A DNA stretch of 44,608 nucleotides. Source: Buttiauxella warmboldiae (lineage in GTDB: Bacteria > Pseudomonadota > Gammaproteobacteria > Enterobacterales > Enterobacteriaceae). Made by a program: the position numbers and the translations under genes. Shown piece by piece: positions 1 through 9,116 of the stretch. Position 1 is the first letter of the stretch. Each line of letters begins with the position of its first letter. The notes under the pieces are model-generated. The model saw only the letters and a program-made list of their open reading frames with translations. It had not been told where the DNA came from and made no database searches. The DNA lies in NCBI RefSeq assembly GCF_003818135.1, contig NZ_RPOH01000084.1:1-44608 (forward strand), in the 5' to 3' direction.

Positions 1-49
1 GGGGTCGTTCGCGACCCGTTCCCGACGATCGCTCACTCACGTGGTTCCC

Positions 50-182
50 GACCACGTGACCCCGACTGAAGGGCGAAAAACGGTGCGATTGAAGCCGGGA
101 ACAAGGGCGTCGCGTTAAGCCTTAGAAAGACATTAGCATCAGTGTTGCTGACACTCATAAAAAGATGTGACTAAGAGATAGC
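50..182 (+). repeat. Dispersed ~130-bp intergenic repeat, copy A
   Basis: This stretch matches, in inverted orientation, bases 5883-6013. Aligned by eye the copies are about 83 percent identical with one 2-base length difference; the block at 65-93 is identical in both. It lies downstream of mak. Just upstream are two hairpins: 2-7 with 12-17 around a TTCG loop, and 37-45 with 51-59 around TCCCG, whose right arm enters the repeat. I see no conserved reading frame, so it looks like a noncoding repeat; it does not resemble the ERIC sequences I know. Confidence 0.75.
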
Positions 183-209
183 AACCTGGCTGAGGTTTTC
201 TTAGTCAAA

Positions 210-237
210 AAATTCCCGGCGAACAGGCCGGGGATTT
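210..237 (-). terminator. Rho-independent terminator of mak
   Basis: Arms 210-220 and 227-237 pair over 11 bp with one G-T wobble around GAACAG. On the minus strand the stem is followed by a run of T, just past the mak stop codon. Confidence 0.8.
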
Positions 238-277
238 ATGCATAAGAGATAGTTTCAGAGGAAGGTCAGGACAAAAA

Positions 278-1189
278 TTACTTCTCCAGCGGCCACAGCC
301 ATGCCGCACCGCGCACGCCGCTGGAATCACCGTGTACCGCTTTGCGGATTGGCGTCTCGAACTCGCCACCGAATACCCACGGTTTCACCAGCTGCGGCAC
401 CGTTTGATACAGCCGGTCGTTATTACTCATCCCGCCCCCCAACACGATAACATCGGGATCGAGAACGTTGACGATGTGCGCCAGCGATTTGGCGAGACGC
501 ATTTCATAGCGGGCGATCGCCAGCTCGGCAACCGGATCCTGCCGATCCACTAATTGCATAATCTCACTGCCCTTCAGCAGCTTGCCGCTCAGACGTTGAT
601 AGTCAGTGCTAAAACCGGTGCCTGAAATAAAGGTTTCAATACAGCCCTGTTTACCGCAATAGCATGACACTTCTTCACAAAAACGCTGCTCGTCTGCATC
701 CATCCAGGGAAGTGGATTATGGCCCCACTCCCCCGCGGTGCCGTTGCCGCCAATTAAGCTGCGTCCGTTAATGGCGATACCCGATCCACACCCTGTCCCC
801 ACAATCACCGCAAAAACGATAGCCGCGCCCGCTGCCGCCCCGTCGGTGGCTTCGGAGACGGCAAAACAGTTGGCATCGTTTGCCAGGCGAACCTCACGGC
901 TTAGCGCATCGCACAGGTCTTTATCGAAAGGCTGGCCGTTAAGCCAGGTGGAGTTGGCATTTTTTACCACGCGGGTATACGGCGAAATAGAGCCGGGAAT
1001 GCCGATACCGATAGTTCCCCTTTCACCCGTGGCCTCTTCTGCCAGACGCACCAGCTCAACGATGGTGCCTATGGTTTGCTGATAATCATTTTTCGGCGTC
1101 GGCAGGCGATGTCGGAAAAGCTGTTGGCCGTCATCCGCCAGCGCGATAACTTCTGTTTTTGTCCCACCTAAGTCGATACCAATGCGCAC
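278..1189 (-). CDS. mak: Fructokinase (ROK family)
   Basis: Mak phosphorylates fructose, and mannose weakly, with ATP in the cytosol, letting free sugar enter glycolysis. The 303-residue product is full length. It shows the ROK phosphate-binding start (IGIDLGGTK, residues 3-11), the catalytic aspartate in the LANDAN motif (D105), and the ROK zinc site built from H157 and the [10 protein letters not shown] cluster (C176, C178, C183). The start is GTG at 1187-1189 with AGGG upstream; this places the phosphate loop at the very N-terminus as in E. coli Mak. It is divergent from rdgC, as in K-12, and single-gene, with its own terminator at 210-237. Confidence 0.95.
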   Translation of the reverse strand: MRIGIDLGGTKTEVIALADDGQQLFRHRLPTPKNDYQQTIGTIVELVRLAEEATGERGTIGIGIPGSISPYTRVVKNANSTWLNGQPFDKDLCDALSREVRLANDANCFAVSEATDGAAAGAAIVFAVIVGTGCGSGIAINGRSLIGGNGTAGEWGHNPLPWMDADEQRFCEEVSCYCGKQGCIETFISGTGFSTDYQRLSGKLLKGSEIMQLVDRQDPVAELAIARYEMRLAKSLAHIVNVLDPDVIVLGGGMSNNDRLYQTVPQLVKPWVFGGEFETPIRKAVHGDSSGVRGAAWLWPLEK

Positions 1190-1314
1190 GACGATGCCCT
1201 CATTTAATTAGTGTTATCAACAGAATAGAAGTGTGCCACCGTAAAGGCAATGAAACACAGCGGCCGATTCGCTATCATGCCCGCTGCGTTTAACTGACAG
1301 TCCGGGAAATAATC

Positions 1315-2226
1315 ATGCTGTGGTTCAAAAATTTAATGGTTTACCGTTTAAGCCGTGACATCACGCTTTCAGCGGATGAGATGGAAAAACAGCTGGCCGC
1401 GTTTACCTTCACCCCCTGCGGTAGTCAGGATATGGCCAAAACCGGCTGGGTGCCGCCAATGGGGTCACACAGCGATGCATTAACCCATGTCGCCAACGGG
1501 CAGATTGTGATTTGCGCCCGTAAAGAAGAAAAAATTCTCCCGGCCCCGGTGATTAAGCAAGAACTGGAAGCGAAGATTAGCCGTCTTGAAGCCGAGCAGG
1601 CTCGTAAGCTAAAAAAAACCGAGAAAGATTCGCTGAAAGATGAAGTGCTGCACTCTTTACTGCCGCGCGCTTTTAGCCGTTTCAATCAAACCATGATGTG
1701 GATTGATACCGTAAACGGTTTGATCATGGTGGATTGCGCCAGTGCGAAGAAAGCTGAAGACACGTTAGCATTGCTGCGTAAAAGCCTTGGTTCGCTGCCG
1801 GTTGTGCCGCTGGCGTTGGAAACGCCGATTGAGCTGACGCTGACGGAGTGGGTTCGTTCAGGTGACGTGCCTGCAGGTTTTGCGCTGATGGATGAGGCTG
1901 AACTAAAAGCGATCCTGGAAGGCGGCGGCGTGATTCGCTGTAAGCAGCAGGATCTGGTATGCGATGAGATCGCAGCACATATCGAAGCCGATAAAGTGGT
2001 CACCAAATTAGCGCTCGACTGGCAGGAACGTATTCAGTTTTTAGTTGCTGATGACGGCTCGATCAAACGCCTGAAATTTGCCGATACTCTGCGAGAGCAG
2101 AATGATGATATCGATCGTGAAGATTTCGGCCAGCGCTTTGATGCCGATTTTATTCTGATGACCGGCGAGCTGGCGGCGTTGATTAAAAATCTGGTTGAAG
2201 CGTTAGGTGGGGAAGCCGAACGTTAA
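1315..2226 (+). CDS. rdgC: Recombination-associated protein RdgC
   Basis: RdgC is a nucleoid-associated, ring-forming DNA-binding protein that restrains RecA-driven recombination. The 303-residue length equals the E. coli protein and the N-terminus ([15 protein letters not shown]) is typical of the family. It is transcribed away from mak; a plausible -10 (TATCAT, near 1273) lies in the 125-base divergent region. It ends convergently with ppnP at a shared hairpin. No irregularities are seen. Identification is by whole-protein resemblance rather than a catalytic motif, since the family has none. Confidence 0.96.
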   Translation: MLWFKNLMVYRLSRDITLSADEMEKQLAAFTFTPCGSQDMAKTGWVPPMGSHSDALTHVANGQIVICARKEEKILPAPVIKQELEAKISRLEAEQARKLKKTEKDSLKDEVLHSLLPRAFSRFNQTMMWIDTVNGLIMVDCASAKKAEDTLALLRKSLGSLPVVPLALETPIELTLTEWVRSGDVPAGFALMDEAELKAILEGGGVIRCKQQDLVCDEIAAHIEADKVVTKLALDWQERIQFLVADDGSIKRLKFADTLREQNDDIDREDFGQRFDADFILMTGELAALIKNLVEALGGEAER

Positions 2227-2235
2227 GCTAGTGCG

Positions 2236-2260
2236 CCCCTCTTCCCACAGGGAAAAGGGG
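2236..2260. terminator. Bidirectional hairpin between rdgC and ppnP
   Basis: Arms 2236-2246 and 2250-2260 pair over 11 positions with one mismatch around ACA. It lies between two convergent stop codons. T tracts are weak on both sides. Confidence 0.65.
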
Positions 2261-2269
2261 CATGAAACT

Positions 2270-2563
2270 TTACTTATCAGCCAGATAGCGGCAAAGATAG
2301 GAAGTGGGTTCAGCCACCTGTAAATGGAATTCACTGTGCCCGGGAACATGAAACACGCTACCCGCCGCATAAGTTTTCCACTCGGTTTCGCCCGGGAGTA
2401 AAACGTGCAATGCGCCACTGATCACCGTCATCTCTTCAGGTTGAGCAGTACCGAAAGTGTATTCACCTTCAACCATCACCCCAACGCTCGCGCGGCCGGT
2501 GCTGCTGCTGGTAAAGCCAATAGATTTCACCTTACCGGAAAAGTACTCATTACTTTGAAGCAT
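2270..2563 (-). CDS. ppnP: Pyrimidine/purine nucleoside phosphorylase (cupin)
   Basis: PpnP (YaiE) cleaves nucleosides with phosphate to base plus ribose 1-phosphate, serving nucleoside salvage in the cytosol. The 97-residue protein is a single small cupin barrel, close to the usual 94-residue length; cupin-like stretches include [19 protein letters not shown] and the [13 protein letters not shown] region near residues 70-84. It lies downstream of aroM on the same strand with a 79-base gap, the same neighbourhood as in K-12, and converges with rdgC. Naming rests on family resemblance and synteny. Confidence 0.93.
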   Translation of the reverse strand: MLQSNEYFSGKVKSIGFTSSSTGRASVGVMVEGEYTFGTAQPEEMTVISGALHVLLPGETEWKTYAAGSVFHVPGHSEFHLQVAEPTSYLCRYLADK

Positions 2564-2642
2564 AGCCAGCCCCTTTTAAAATAGTTGAAAAAACAATATA
2601 GAGGGGATCCTGAGAGCCTGTCACGTAAATTATTGCCCGCTA

Positions 2643-3320
2643 TCAGGTAAGCAACTCCGCGGCTAAACGCGCAATCAGCACGTTCGATAACAATACCGGA
2701 ACCTGTAACGATTTTTGCAGCAAATCGCGATGTTTTTGATGAAAACCTAAACAATCCAACAGCAGCACATCGGCACCATTATTAACCAGTTTTTTTCCGG
2801 CATCGATGAGTTCCTGCTCGGTTCCATGAACCGGGTTTGCCAGCTCATACAGCGGTTCGTTGGCTAAATGCTGCCATTTTTTATGCTGGAATTTCAGCAT
2901 CTCAGGAACAGGAATAATAATACCAACCTGGTGACCATCAACAATAGAGGCCACCAGAGGCGGGATTATGCGCTCAGGCTCCAGCAAAATACTATTACGC
3001 GCCGTAAGATTTGCGAAACGGTGGGAACTCATCAGTAAAATGACGGCAAAACCCTGGCTATCGAGCACTTCGATAGCCGCCTGCAAAGCCTGCTCCACTT
3101 TATTCTTACCCAGCGAGATCAAAAGATTACCGGATAAAAGCGTCAAAAGTAGCTCTTCCCCTGCTGCTGGCGCATATTTGGCCATCACTTCATCATCCGC
3201 AAGAGTGCCGAACAGGCTACATAGCTTGATTTGCTCGGCAGAGATATGATCGGTGAGGAGCGGCAGTATCTCACTGACCGGGACAATACCGATGGTGATG
3301 ATTGCCAATGTCTGTTTCAT
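2643..3320 (-). CDS. aroM: AroM family protein
   Basis: AroM is a 225-residue protein encoded after aroL and yaiA; its biochemical role is not established, although the gene is historically tied to TyrR-regulated aromatic amino-acid genes. Length and N-terminus ([14 protein letters not shown]) match E. coli AroM. The fold resembles the Asp/Glu racemase-like group, but I see no clear catalytic cysteine pair to support racemase activity (C182 sits in LLLDCLGF). A gap of 281 bases separates it from yaiA, about the spacing in K-12, so it may have its own promoter as well as read-through from aroL. Confidence 0.9.
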   Translation of the reverse strand: MKQTLAIITIGIVPVSEILPLLTDHISAEQIKLCSLFGTLADDEVMAKYAPAAGEELLLTLLSGNLLISLGKNKVEQALQAAIEVLDSQGFAVILLMSSHRFANLTARNSILLEPERIIPPLVASIVDGHQVGIIIPVPEMLKFQHKKWQHLANEPLYELANPVHGTEQELIDAGKKLVNNGADVLLLDCLGFHQKHRDLLQKSLQVPVLLSNVLIARLAAELLT

Positions 3321-3601
3321 GTTTCATTCCGCCTTTGTCCCATATCAGCTCTCCACTGCTGTACTGGTATCAATCCTCATAAAGGATACTCTGCTGAAGG
3401 TCGCTCAATAATCAACCACAAAGCGTAGCAGCATAGTTGCAGAGTATCTGCCGGAATCGTCAACGAAACGCCAACGGCATCATTACAACATCACGTTAAT
3501 TAACTATTAACAAATGAATTAACTGAAAGTGGTGTTTTATCGTCAGGCCATTGAGCCGGTTTGCAATACGAGGAGGGAGTCATGGCATCCTTGCCGGGAT
3601 A

Positions 3602-3793
3602 TTACGTTTTTTGCGGGTCTTCATAACGCCGCCTGGCATCCAGCGCTTCCTGTTCGGTTTGGTGCTCGCTAATCAGCGTATCAGGGTGGGGATGGTCTGC
3701 ACGGAGTTGATACCAGGTGACCGTTTGGTCTTTTGCACCCTTTTCAACGGCAACAATACGCGCTTCCCGGGGGTATGGAGGTCTGCTCGCCAT
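3602..3793 (-). CDS. yaiA: Small protein YaiA
   Basis: A 63-residue conserved protein of unknown function that sits between aroL and aroM in enterobacteria. The core [14 protein letters not shown] and [12 protein letters not shown] are diagnostic and the length equals the K-12 protein. It starts 44 bases after the aroL stop on the same strand, so it is almost certainly co-transcribed with aroL under TrpR/TyrR-type control. No membrane segment or signal peptide is seen. Confidence 0.93.
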   Translation of the reverse strand: MASRPPYPREARIVAVEKGAKDQTVTWYQLRADHPHPDTLISEHQTEQEALDARRRYEDPQKT

Positions 3794-3837
3794 CGCTCTT
3801 CCTTTGGTGATGAATGAGCGTTAAGTATAGCGAAGAA

Positions 3838-4362
3838 TTAGCAGGCTCTAGCCGTATGCAATGCGGCGAGCACCGCCTCAACAATTTCCGCCGGAGGACG
3901 GGCGGCATCAACCACGTGGTGCGCGACCTGGTTATACAGCGCTTCACGCGCCGCGAGAACCTCGACAATCTCGTCGGTAATCGACCTGCCGGTAAGCGTA
4001 GGACGCTGGCCTTCTTCCGGGAATGCCGCTAAACGGGAAGCCAGGATCTGCGCCGGGGCGCGCAAATAGATGACTACACCCTGTTCACGCATAAACTGAC
4101 GATTACTCTGCGCCAGAACCATACCGCCGCCGGTAGCGATAACCGTACCGGGTGCGGTAACACTTTGCAGGGCAGCAGATTCACGGCGACGAAAACCTTC
4201 CCAGCCTTCCTGAGCCACAATATCGGCGACGCTCATTTTGGTGCTGGTGAGAAGATAGTGGTCGGTATCAACAAAGTTACAGCCCAATGCCTGCGCTAAA
4301 GCAACACCGACGGTTGTTTTGCCGCAGCCTCGCGCGCCGACTAAATAAATGGGTTGAGTCAT
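3838..4362 (-). CDS. aroL: Shikimate kinase II
   Basis: AroL transfers phosphate from ATP to shikimate, the fifth step of chorismate synthesis. The 174-residue protein has the Walker A loop GARGCGKTT at residues 9-17 with K15, the shikimate-binding aspartates in NFVDTDHYL (near 30-38), and the GGG motif in IATGGGMV. Length matches E. coli AroL rather than the longer-leadered AroK. It heads aroL-yaiA-(aroM). A trp-operator-like sequence overlapping a -10 hexamer lies 37-57 bases upstream, as in K-12, which supports AroL over AroK since aroK is constitutive. Confidence 0.97.
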   Translation of the reverse strand: MTQPIYLVGARGCGKTTVGVALAQALGCNFVDTDHYLLTSTKMSVADIVAQEGWEGFRRRESAALQSVTAPGTVIATGGGMVLAQSNRQFMREQGVVIYLRAPAQILASRLAAFPEEGQRPTLTGRSITDEIVEVLAAREALYNQVAHHVVDAARPPAEIVEAVLAALHTARAC

Positions 4363-4398
4363 CGGTGGCTAATCCTTAGAAATTCGCCAAAGAGCATC

Positions 4399-4419
4399 AT
4401 CATACCAGCAAGCTAGTAC
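4399..4419 (-). promoter_or_regulatory. aroL promoter -10 with overlapping TrpR operator
   Basis: On the minus strand 4419-4402 reads GTACTAGCTTGCTGGTAT, matching 13 of 18 positions of the symmetric trp operator consensus. It overlaps a TATGAT -10 hexamer (4399-4404). The arrangement is the same as at E. coli aroL, where TrpR and TyrR repress. I could not pick out clear TyrR boxes. Confidence 0.75.
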
Positions 4420-4441
4420 GCGTTGTAGCGTTACCTCGGTA

Positions 4442-4903
4442 TTAAGCGCTTTTTGAACGACTGGCAGTGAGCAGCCATTTTTCCAGTTCGTTGGCAAACA
4501 GCTGGCGGTCGCGCTGGTTAAGGCTGTCCGGCCCGCCGGTCTGTACCCCACTGGCTCTTAATGTATCCATAAAATCACGCATCGTCAGGCGTTCACGAAT
4601 GGTGGCTGGCGTATAAAGCTCGCCGCGAGGATTTAATGCAATAGCCCCCTTCTCCAGCACATCGGCGGCCAGAGGAATGTCTGCGGTGATAACTAAGTCA
4701 CCTTTCGCACAGCGGCGTACGATTTCGTTATCTGCTACATCAAAACCGGAGGCCACTTGCAGGCTGCGGATAAAGCGCGACGCTGGAACTTTTATTGCCT
4801 GATTGGCAACCAGCGTGACCATGATTTGCGCGCGCTCTGCGGCACGGAACAGCACTTCTTTAATCACTTTTGGACACGCATCCGCATCCACCCAAATTTG
4901 CAT
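4442..4903 (-). CDS. yaiI: UPF0178 family protein YaiI
   Basis: A conserved 153-residue protein of the UPF0178/YaiI group, function not established. The N-terminal WVDADACP motif and the [20 protein letters not shown] stretch are typical; the family has a PIN-like appearance with conserved acidic residues, but nuclease activity is only a suggestion. I chose ATG 4903, which has AGGAG just upstream; the GTG one codon earlier would add a residue. It is divergent from proC, as in K-12. The aroL operator lies in the 79-base gap downstream. Confidence 0.93.
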   Translation of the reverse strand: MQIWVDADACPKVIKEVLFRAAERAQIMVTLVANQAIKVPASRFIRSLQVASGFDVADNEIVRRCAKGDLVITADIPLAADVLEKGAIALNPRGELYTPATIRERLTMRDFMDTLRASGVQTGGPDSLNQRDRQLFANELEKWLLTASRSKSA

Positions 4904-5050
4904 CACGACTCCTGATAGTCGGTAGGAATGGGGCGATCTTGCCGTGCTTTTTCAGAATCGCCAACTTTATCTTTGCGCCTGGTTAGCCGAAGCCGCAGAA
5001 ATCACGTTAAGCTATGCTCATCACACAACTCAAAACGATGGAGTGGGACT

Positions 5051-5860
5051 TTGGATAAGAAAATTGGGTTTATCGGTTGCGGCAACATGGGAAAAGCCAT
5101 TCTTGGCGGCCTGATAGCCAGTGGACAAGTGCTACCAGGCAATATCTGGGTCTACACGCCATCGCCGGACAAAGTAGCGGCATTGCGCGATCGATACGGC
5201 GTGAATGCGGCGCAAAGCGCACAGGAAGTGGCACAAATCGCAGATATCGTTTTCGGGGCGGTGAAACCCAACGTGATGCTAAAGGTGCTGGGCGAAGTCA
5301 ACTCCAGCCTGAATAAAGATACCGTAGTGATTTCAATTGCCGCGGGCGTGACGCTGGGCTCACTGGCGAAAGCGCTGGGACACGATCGCAAAATTATCCG
5401 CGCCATGCCCAACACCCCGGCGTTAGTCAACGCGGGCATGACCTCGATTACGCCGAACGCGCTGGTGACGTCAGAAGATATCGCCGACGCGGTGAATATT
5501 TTCCGCAGCTTCGGGCTTGCGGAAGTGGTAACGGAAAATATGATCCATCCGGTCGTTGGCGTCAGCGGTTCAGCACCGGCTTATGTGTTTATGTTTATCG
5601 AAGCGATGGCTGATGCCGCAGTACTCGGCGGAATGCCGCGTAAACAGGCGTATCAGTTTGCCGCCCAGGCGGTGATGGGGTCTGCCAAAATGGTACTGGA
5701 AACCGGGCAGCATCCGGGGGAGCTGAAAGATCAGGTTTGCTCGCCGGGCGGCACCACGATTGAAGCGGTAAAAGTGCTGGAAGAGAAAGGCTTCAGAGCC
5801 GCAGTGATGGAGGCCGTGGTGAAATGCATGGCGAAATCCGAGCACTTAGGCAAAGCATAA
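5051..5860 (+). CDS. proC: Pyrroline-5-carboxylate reductase
   Basis: ProC reduces pyrroline-5-carboxylate to proline with NAD(P)H, the last step of proline synthesis; ProB and ProA supply the substrate and are encoded about 10 kb away. The N-terminal Rossmann loop GFIGCGNMG (residues 6-14) binds the cofactor, and the C-terminal signature SPGGTTIEAV matches the P5CR family. The start is TTG at 5051-5053 with GGAG at 5040-5043, 7 bases upstream; it gives exactly the 269-residue E. coli length with the N-terminus (M)DKKIGFIG. The longer in-frame extension upstream has no family match. It converges with psiF across a repeat. Confidence 0.96.
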   Translation: MDKKIGFIGCGNMGKAILGGLIASGQVLPGNIWVYTPSPDKVAALRDRYGVNAAQSAQEVAQIADIVFGAVKPNVMLKVLGEVNSSLNKDTVVISIAAGVTLGSLAKALGHDRKIIRAMPNTPALVNAGMTSITPNALVTSEDIADAVNIFRSFGLAEVVTENMIHPVVGVSGSAPAYVFMFIEAMADAAVLGGMPRKQAYQFAAQAVMGSAKMVLETGQHPGELKDQVCSPGGTTIEAVKVLEEKGFRAAVMEAVVKCMAKSEHLGKA

Positions 5861-5882
5861 TTCGCGCCCCTCTCCTGCCCTG

Positions 5883-6013
5883 GCTGTCTCTTCGTCACAT
5901 CTTGATGAGCGTCAGCAACATTGACGCTCACGCATTGCTCAGGCTTAACGCGGCGAACTTGTCCCCGGCGTCAATCGCACCGTTTTTCGCCCTTCAGTCA
6001 GGCCCACGTGGTC
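5883..6013 (-). repeat. Dispersed ~130-bp intergenic repeat, copy B
   Basis: Inverted partner of bases 50-182. This copy contains an 8-bp perfect inverted repeat, GAGCGTCA and TGACGCTC separated by seven bases, which is only partly kept in copy A. It fills most of the proC-psiF gap, where K-12 carries dgcC. Short open frames cross it but are not conserved between the copies. Confidence 0.75.
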
Positions 6014-6060
6014 AGGAAGGGTCCAGAAGGAAGTCTGCGCCGGGGGAAAGTATGATTTTT

Positions 6061-6086
6061 GGGTGAGCCAGCGAGCCGGCTCACCC
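6061..6086. terminator. Hairpin between proC and psiF
   Basis: A perfect 9-bp stem, 6061-6069 with 6078-6086, around AGCGAGCC-type loop bases, placed between convergent genes. Neither strand has a good trailing T tract: the Ts lie on the 5' side when read on the plus strand. Terminator role is therefore moderate. Confidence 0.55.
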
Positions 6087-6093
6087 ATTCAGG

Positions 6094-6417
6094 CTATCGG
6101 ACTTGTTTTTTCAGGCAAGCACTCATGAAAGTTTTTCGCGCCTCGCCGGACAATGTTTGCCTGCCCGCTTCGGCATTACACTCTTTCATTTTCTGCTGTT
6201 GTGGCGTCAGGCTTTTATCTGCTGGCGCCGACTGGCTGTTTTTCAGACAGCGACTCATGTAGGCCTTACGTTCATCCCCTTTCAGGGTTTGTGCGCTAGC
6301 CTGTTGGTTACAGGTGGTCATACGCTGCTGCTGCGGCGTCATCGTTTTCTCTGCCGCCATAGCCATACCAGACCCGACGACTCCCGCCAGTAACGCGATC
6401 GCTAATACGTTTTTCAT
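6094..6417 (-). CDS. psiF: Phosphate-starvation-inducible protein PsiF
   Basis: PsiF is a small exported protein of unknown function, induced by phosphate starvation in E. coli where it follows phoA. The 107-residue product has a signal peptide (MKNVLAIALLAGVVGSGMAMA, cleavage after residue 21) and two tandem PsiF repeats, TPQQQRMTTCNQQA and TPQQQKMKECNAEA, each with a cysteine pair. I chose the internal ATG at 6415-6417 because the signal peptide begins there. phoA is absent upstream, and I see no PhoB box in the 222 bases before the gene, so its control may differ from K-12. Confidence 0.95.
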   Translation of the reverse strand: MKNVLAIALLAGVVGSGMAMAAEKTMTPQQQRMTTCNQQASAQTLKGDERKAYMSRCLKNSQSAPADKSLTPQQQKMKECNAEAGRQTLSGEARKTFMSACLKKQVR

Positions 6418-6639
6418 AGCACCATCCTTTTTATTGTGGTGCGTTAATTTTGGTCGCTGGTGGCGAAAAACGCGAACGGTTAAGCCAGATATTGCGTAAC
6501 TTATTACCCGGATACAACGCTGGCGGCCGCAATTTTGCAGGTAATATCGAGAAACCACATTGAGATAAGAATATGGGCTAGCGCATTGCTTAAATTATGC
6601 TAATAAATAATTAAGCAATTAATAAAACAGAAATAGCGA

Positions 6640-6903
6640 CTATCCAATACAGGGATCGGCTAACAGCCGCGATAAATATTGTTTCAGCAGCGCGGTATCA
6701 TACACAGAGACGGCATCATCTGGCCTGGTTTCGTTTAAAGCATCTTCAATATGTGTGACGATAGCCTGCCTGTCACCCTGTTCCATTCTGGCAAGCATCG
6801 CAAAAACCACTATTTCCAGCGCTTCAATCTGCGCCACGAATTCTTTCGACTCAGCTTCTTTTTCGGCAAGTTTAGCCAGTAATTCAGAAATAAGATTTTT
6901 CAT
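6640..6903 (-). CDS. iraP: Anti-adaptor protein IraP
   Basis: IraP binds the adaptor RssB and so stops ClpXP from degrading the stationary-phase sigma factor RpoS. The 87-residue protein resembles E. coli IraP (MKNLI-ELL-KLA at the start, then an ESKE-QIEALEI coiled-coil-forming stretch, residues about 8-40). The start at ATG 6901-6903 matches the E. coli N-terminus. It lies upstream of psiF on the same strand with a 222-base gap; K-12 has phoA there. Together with crl elsewhere in the window it acts on RpoS. A 9-bp AT-rich inverted repeat (6585-6593 with 6611-6619) follows it but lacks a T tract. Confidence 0.9.
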   Translation of the reverse strand: MKNLISELLAKLAEKEAESKEFVAQIEALEIVVFAMLARMEQGDRQAIVTHIEDALNETRPDDAVSVYDTALLKQYLSRLLADPCIG

Positions 6904-7111
6904 AATTCCAGCCACCAGAGATGTGAAGCATGACGTTAGCATTATGATTTCCAGTTGCCTAGAGGGTGGCAAAATTATTTTTCCACTACTTTAACGATCT
7001 GCATCTAAACGCAAAAATATCACTAAAGAGTTATTCCATTTCTGACATTAATCGCCAACGTTATTGCCAACAGAACAGGCTTATTCGGTGCGCTCTTTAA
7101 ATAAAAAATAG

Positions 7112-7139
7112 CTCAGTAATAACTGCAAGTTATTATGAG
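7112..7139 (-). terminator. Terminator after the extensin-like gene
   Basis: Arms CTCAGTAATAACT and AGTTATTATGAG pair over 12 bp with one bulged base around GCA. On the minus strand the stem is followed by CTATTTTTTATTT. It sits 43 bases past the stop codon of the extensin-like gene and upstream of iraP. Confidence 0.8.
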
Positions 7140-7181
7140 TGTGCTGACAAAACGGCAAGACGTTTATCATCCAGTGCAAAT

Positions 7182-7880
7182 TTATCGACAAAGCCCATAG
7201 CCACGCATTCCCAGGTGGAAGTGGCTGGCATGGGCGGCGTTATACTCGGGCCCCAGCGCGTTTCCAAAAAAGGGGCACCCATTTTTGAATACCGCATGCA
7301 GGTATTCGCGCCCCTTTCCGCTGCCCTTCCACTCTTTCAGCACGCTAATTTGCTGCTGGTTGGCAAAACGGAAACCGCTGACGTCCAGAGCATCGGCTGT
7401 TGCATGCTCACTGCGGCGAGCATCCTCACGGTGATAAATATTTCGACAGGCGAAACTGCCCAGATGATTGATGCGCGTAAGCTTGCTGCCAACCTCTATC
7501 TGCGCGAGCGGCACCGCACGCTGGTGAACAAACATGGTGGTACTGAGTGCGAGCGGGCAGCTTGCCAGAAAGCTACTGCTAAGCCCTACGCTGCCAAAAT
7601 CCTGCACCCGCACGACATTCGTCAGCGGGCAATTGCCCTTAGCGTCTGCGCTGCTGCGGAAATTCAGTTGCCCACGGGCTTTCGCCTGCTCTAACAGCGC
7701 AAGACATGCCTGCGGATGATTGGCCATCTGGCGCAATTTGTAGGTAGTCACCAGCGTCGGCGGGTCGTCAATGGAGAGCGGCGTAAACGGATTGTACTGC
7801 GCGGGCAGGCGCTCATACAGCCAGAACCCTGCGGCGACCATAATGGCTAAACCCATCACTCTTTTTACTCCTTTCGCCAT
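7182..7880 (-). CDS. Extensin-like C-terminal domain protein, M15-like fold
   Basis: A 232-residue membrane-anchored protein of the extensin-like C-terminal (COG3921) family. One N-terminal hydrophobic segment (about residues 8-21) suggests export with an uncleaved anchor. The soluble part carries SEHATADALD (157-166) and HASHFH (217-222), which resemble the zinc ligands of M15 D-Ala-D-Ala peptidases (H159, D166, H222 predicted). Six cysteines (59, 84, 108, 145, 202, 231) fit a disulfide-bonded periplasmic domain. Its substrate is unknown; peptidoglycan is an inference from the fold and from the divergent ddlA next door. It has its own terminator. Confidence 0.8.
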   Translation of the reverse strand: MAKGVKRVMGLAIMVAAGFWLYERLPAQYNPFTPLSIDDPPTLVTTYKLRQMANHPQACLALLEQAKARGQLNFRSSADAKGNCPLTNVVRVQDFGSVGLSSSFLASCPLALSTTMFVHQRAVPLAQIEVGSKLTRINHLGSFACRNIYHREDARRSEHATADALDVSGFRFANQQQISVLKEWKGSGKGREYLHAVFKNGCPFFGNALGPEYNAAHASHFHLGMRGYGLCR

Positions 7881-8013
7881 TCCATCACCTGATTTTGTTT
7901 ACGGAATAATCATTATAGAAGTTACGCGGTTTTAAGCGGCAGGAAGCACATGAATCCTCGTAATGAGCATGATATGTTGTCCGCCTTTGTTGAGTTTAAG
8001 GATGGGTTTGGGC

Positions 8014-9114
8014 ATGGCAAAACTGCGGGTGGGTATCGTGTTTGGCGGCAAGTCAGCGGAACACGAAGTGTCGTTACAGTCGGCGAAAAATATCGTCGAC
8101 GCCATTGATAAGTCAAAATTTGAAGTGGTGTTGCTGGGCATTGATAAACAGGGCCAGTGGCATATCAATGATGCGTCCAGCTATCTGTTAAACGCAGAAA
8201 ACCCGGCGCTGATCGCCCTGAATCGTTCAGGAACGAATGTTGCCGTGGTGCCAGGGCTGACTGAAAACCAGCTGATTGACTCCTCCTCCGCTCAGCTTTT
8301 GCCGCCGGTTGATGTCATTTTCCCGATTGTTCACGGAACCTTAGGTGAAGATGGCTCCCTGCAGGGGATGCTGCGTATGGCTAACCTGCCGTTTGTTGGC
8401 TCCGCGGTGCTCGGCTCTGCCGTCAGTATGGATAAAGACGTCACCAAACGTCTGCTGCGCGATGCCGGGCTGAATATCGCGCCGTTTATTACGCTCACCC
8501 GCGCAAACCATAACAAAACCCGCTTTAGCGAAGTTGAAGCCAAACTGGGCCTGCCGCTGTTTATTAAACCTGCCAACCAGGGCTCGTCTGTCGGCGTCAG
8601 CAAAGTGAGCCACCCTGAGCAGTACGCTGCGGCGGTTGCGTTAGCCTTCGAATTTGACCATAAGGTCGTGGTGGAAAACGGTATTAAAGGCCGTGAAATT
8701 GAATGTGCGGTGCTGGGTAATGATGAGCCGCAGGCCAGCACCTGTGGCGAAGTGGTGGTAAGCCACGATTTTTACTCTTACGACACCAAATACATTGATG
8801 ATAAAGGCGCACAGGTTGTGGTGCCTGCGGCAATTCCGGCGGAAATTAACGATAAGATTCGCCAGATAGCAATACGTGCCTATCAGACGCTGGAATGCAG
8901 CGGAATGGCGCGAGTGGATGTGTTCCTGACGGACGAAGGTGATGTCATTATTAATGAGATCAACACGCTACCGGGCTTTACCAATATCAGCATGTACCCA
9001 AAACTCTGGCAGGCAAGCGGTTTAGATTATCAGACGCTGATTACGCGCTTAATTGAGCTGGCCCTTGAGCGCCACCGGCAAGATTGCGCTCTGAAGAGTT
9101 CAATTACCGCCTGA
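8014..9114 (+). CDS. ddlA: D-alanine--D-alanine ligase A
   Basis: DdlA joins two D-alanines with ATP, giving the dipeptide that MurF adds to the peptidoglycan precursor. The 366-residue protein has the family start [18 protein letters not shown], the ATP-grasp loop with [13 protein letters not shown], and the C-terminal [17 protein letters not shown] metal and phosphate site. I chose ATG 8014 (MAKLRVG), equivalent to the E. coli start; an in-frame ATG at 8002 would add four residues. The closer match is DdlA rather than DdlB by length and by the neighbours yaiZ, yaiY and iraP. It ends 2 bases before the convergent yaiZ stop. Confidence 0.96.
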   Translation: MAKLRVGIVFGGKSAEHEVSLQSAKNIVDAIDKSKFEVVLLGIDKQGQWHINDASSYLLNAENPALIALNRSGTNVAVVPGLTENQLIDSSSAQLLPPVDVIFPIVHGTLGEDGSLQGMLRMANLPFVGSAVLGSAVSMDKDVTKRLLRDAGLNIAPFITLTRANHNKTRFSEVEAKLGLPLFIKPANQGSSVGVSKVSHPEQYAAAVALAFEFDHKVVVENGIKGREIECAVLGNDEPQASTCGEVVVSHDFYSYDTKYIDDKGAQVVVPAAIPAEINDKIRQIAIRAYQTLECSGMARVDVFLTDEGDVIINEINTLPGFTNISMYPKLWQASGLDYQTLITRLIELALERHRQDCALKSSITA

Positions 9115-9116
9115 GC

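Noticed and set aside
5824-6066. Short open frames across repeat copy B
   Set aside because: They are not kept in copy A, and no start site or family match supports them.
6585-6619. AT-rich 9-bp inverted repeat after iraP as a terminator
   Set aside because: No T tract and a low-stability stem; kept only as a note in the iraP entry.
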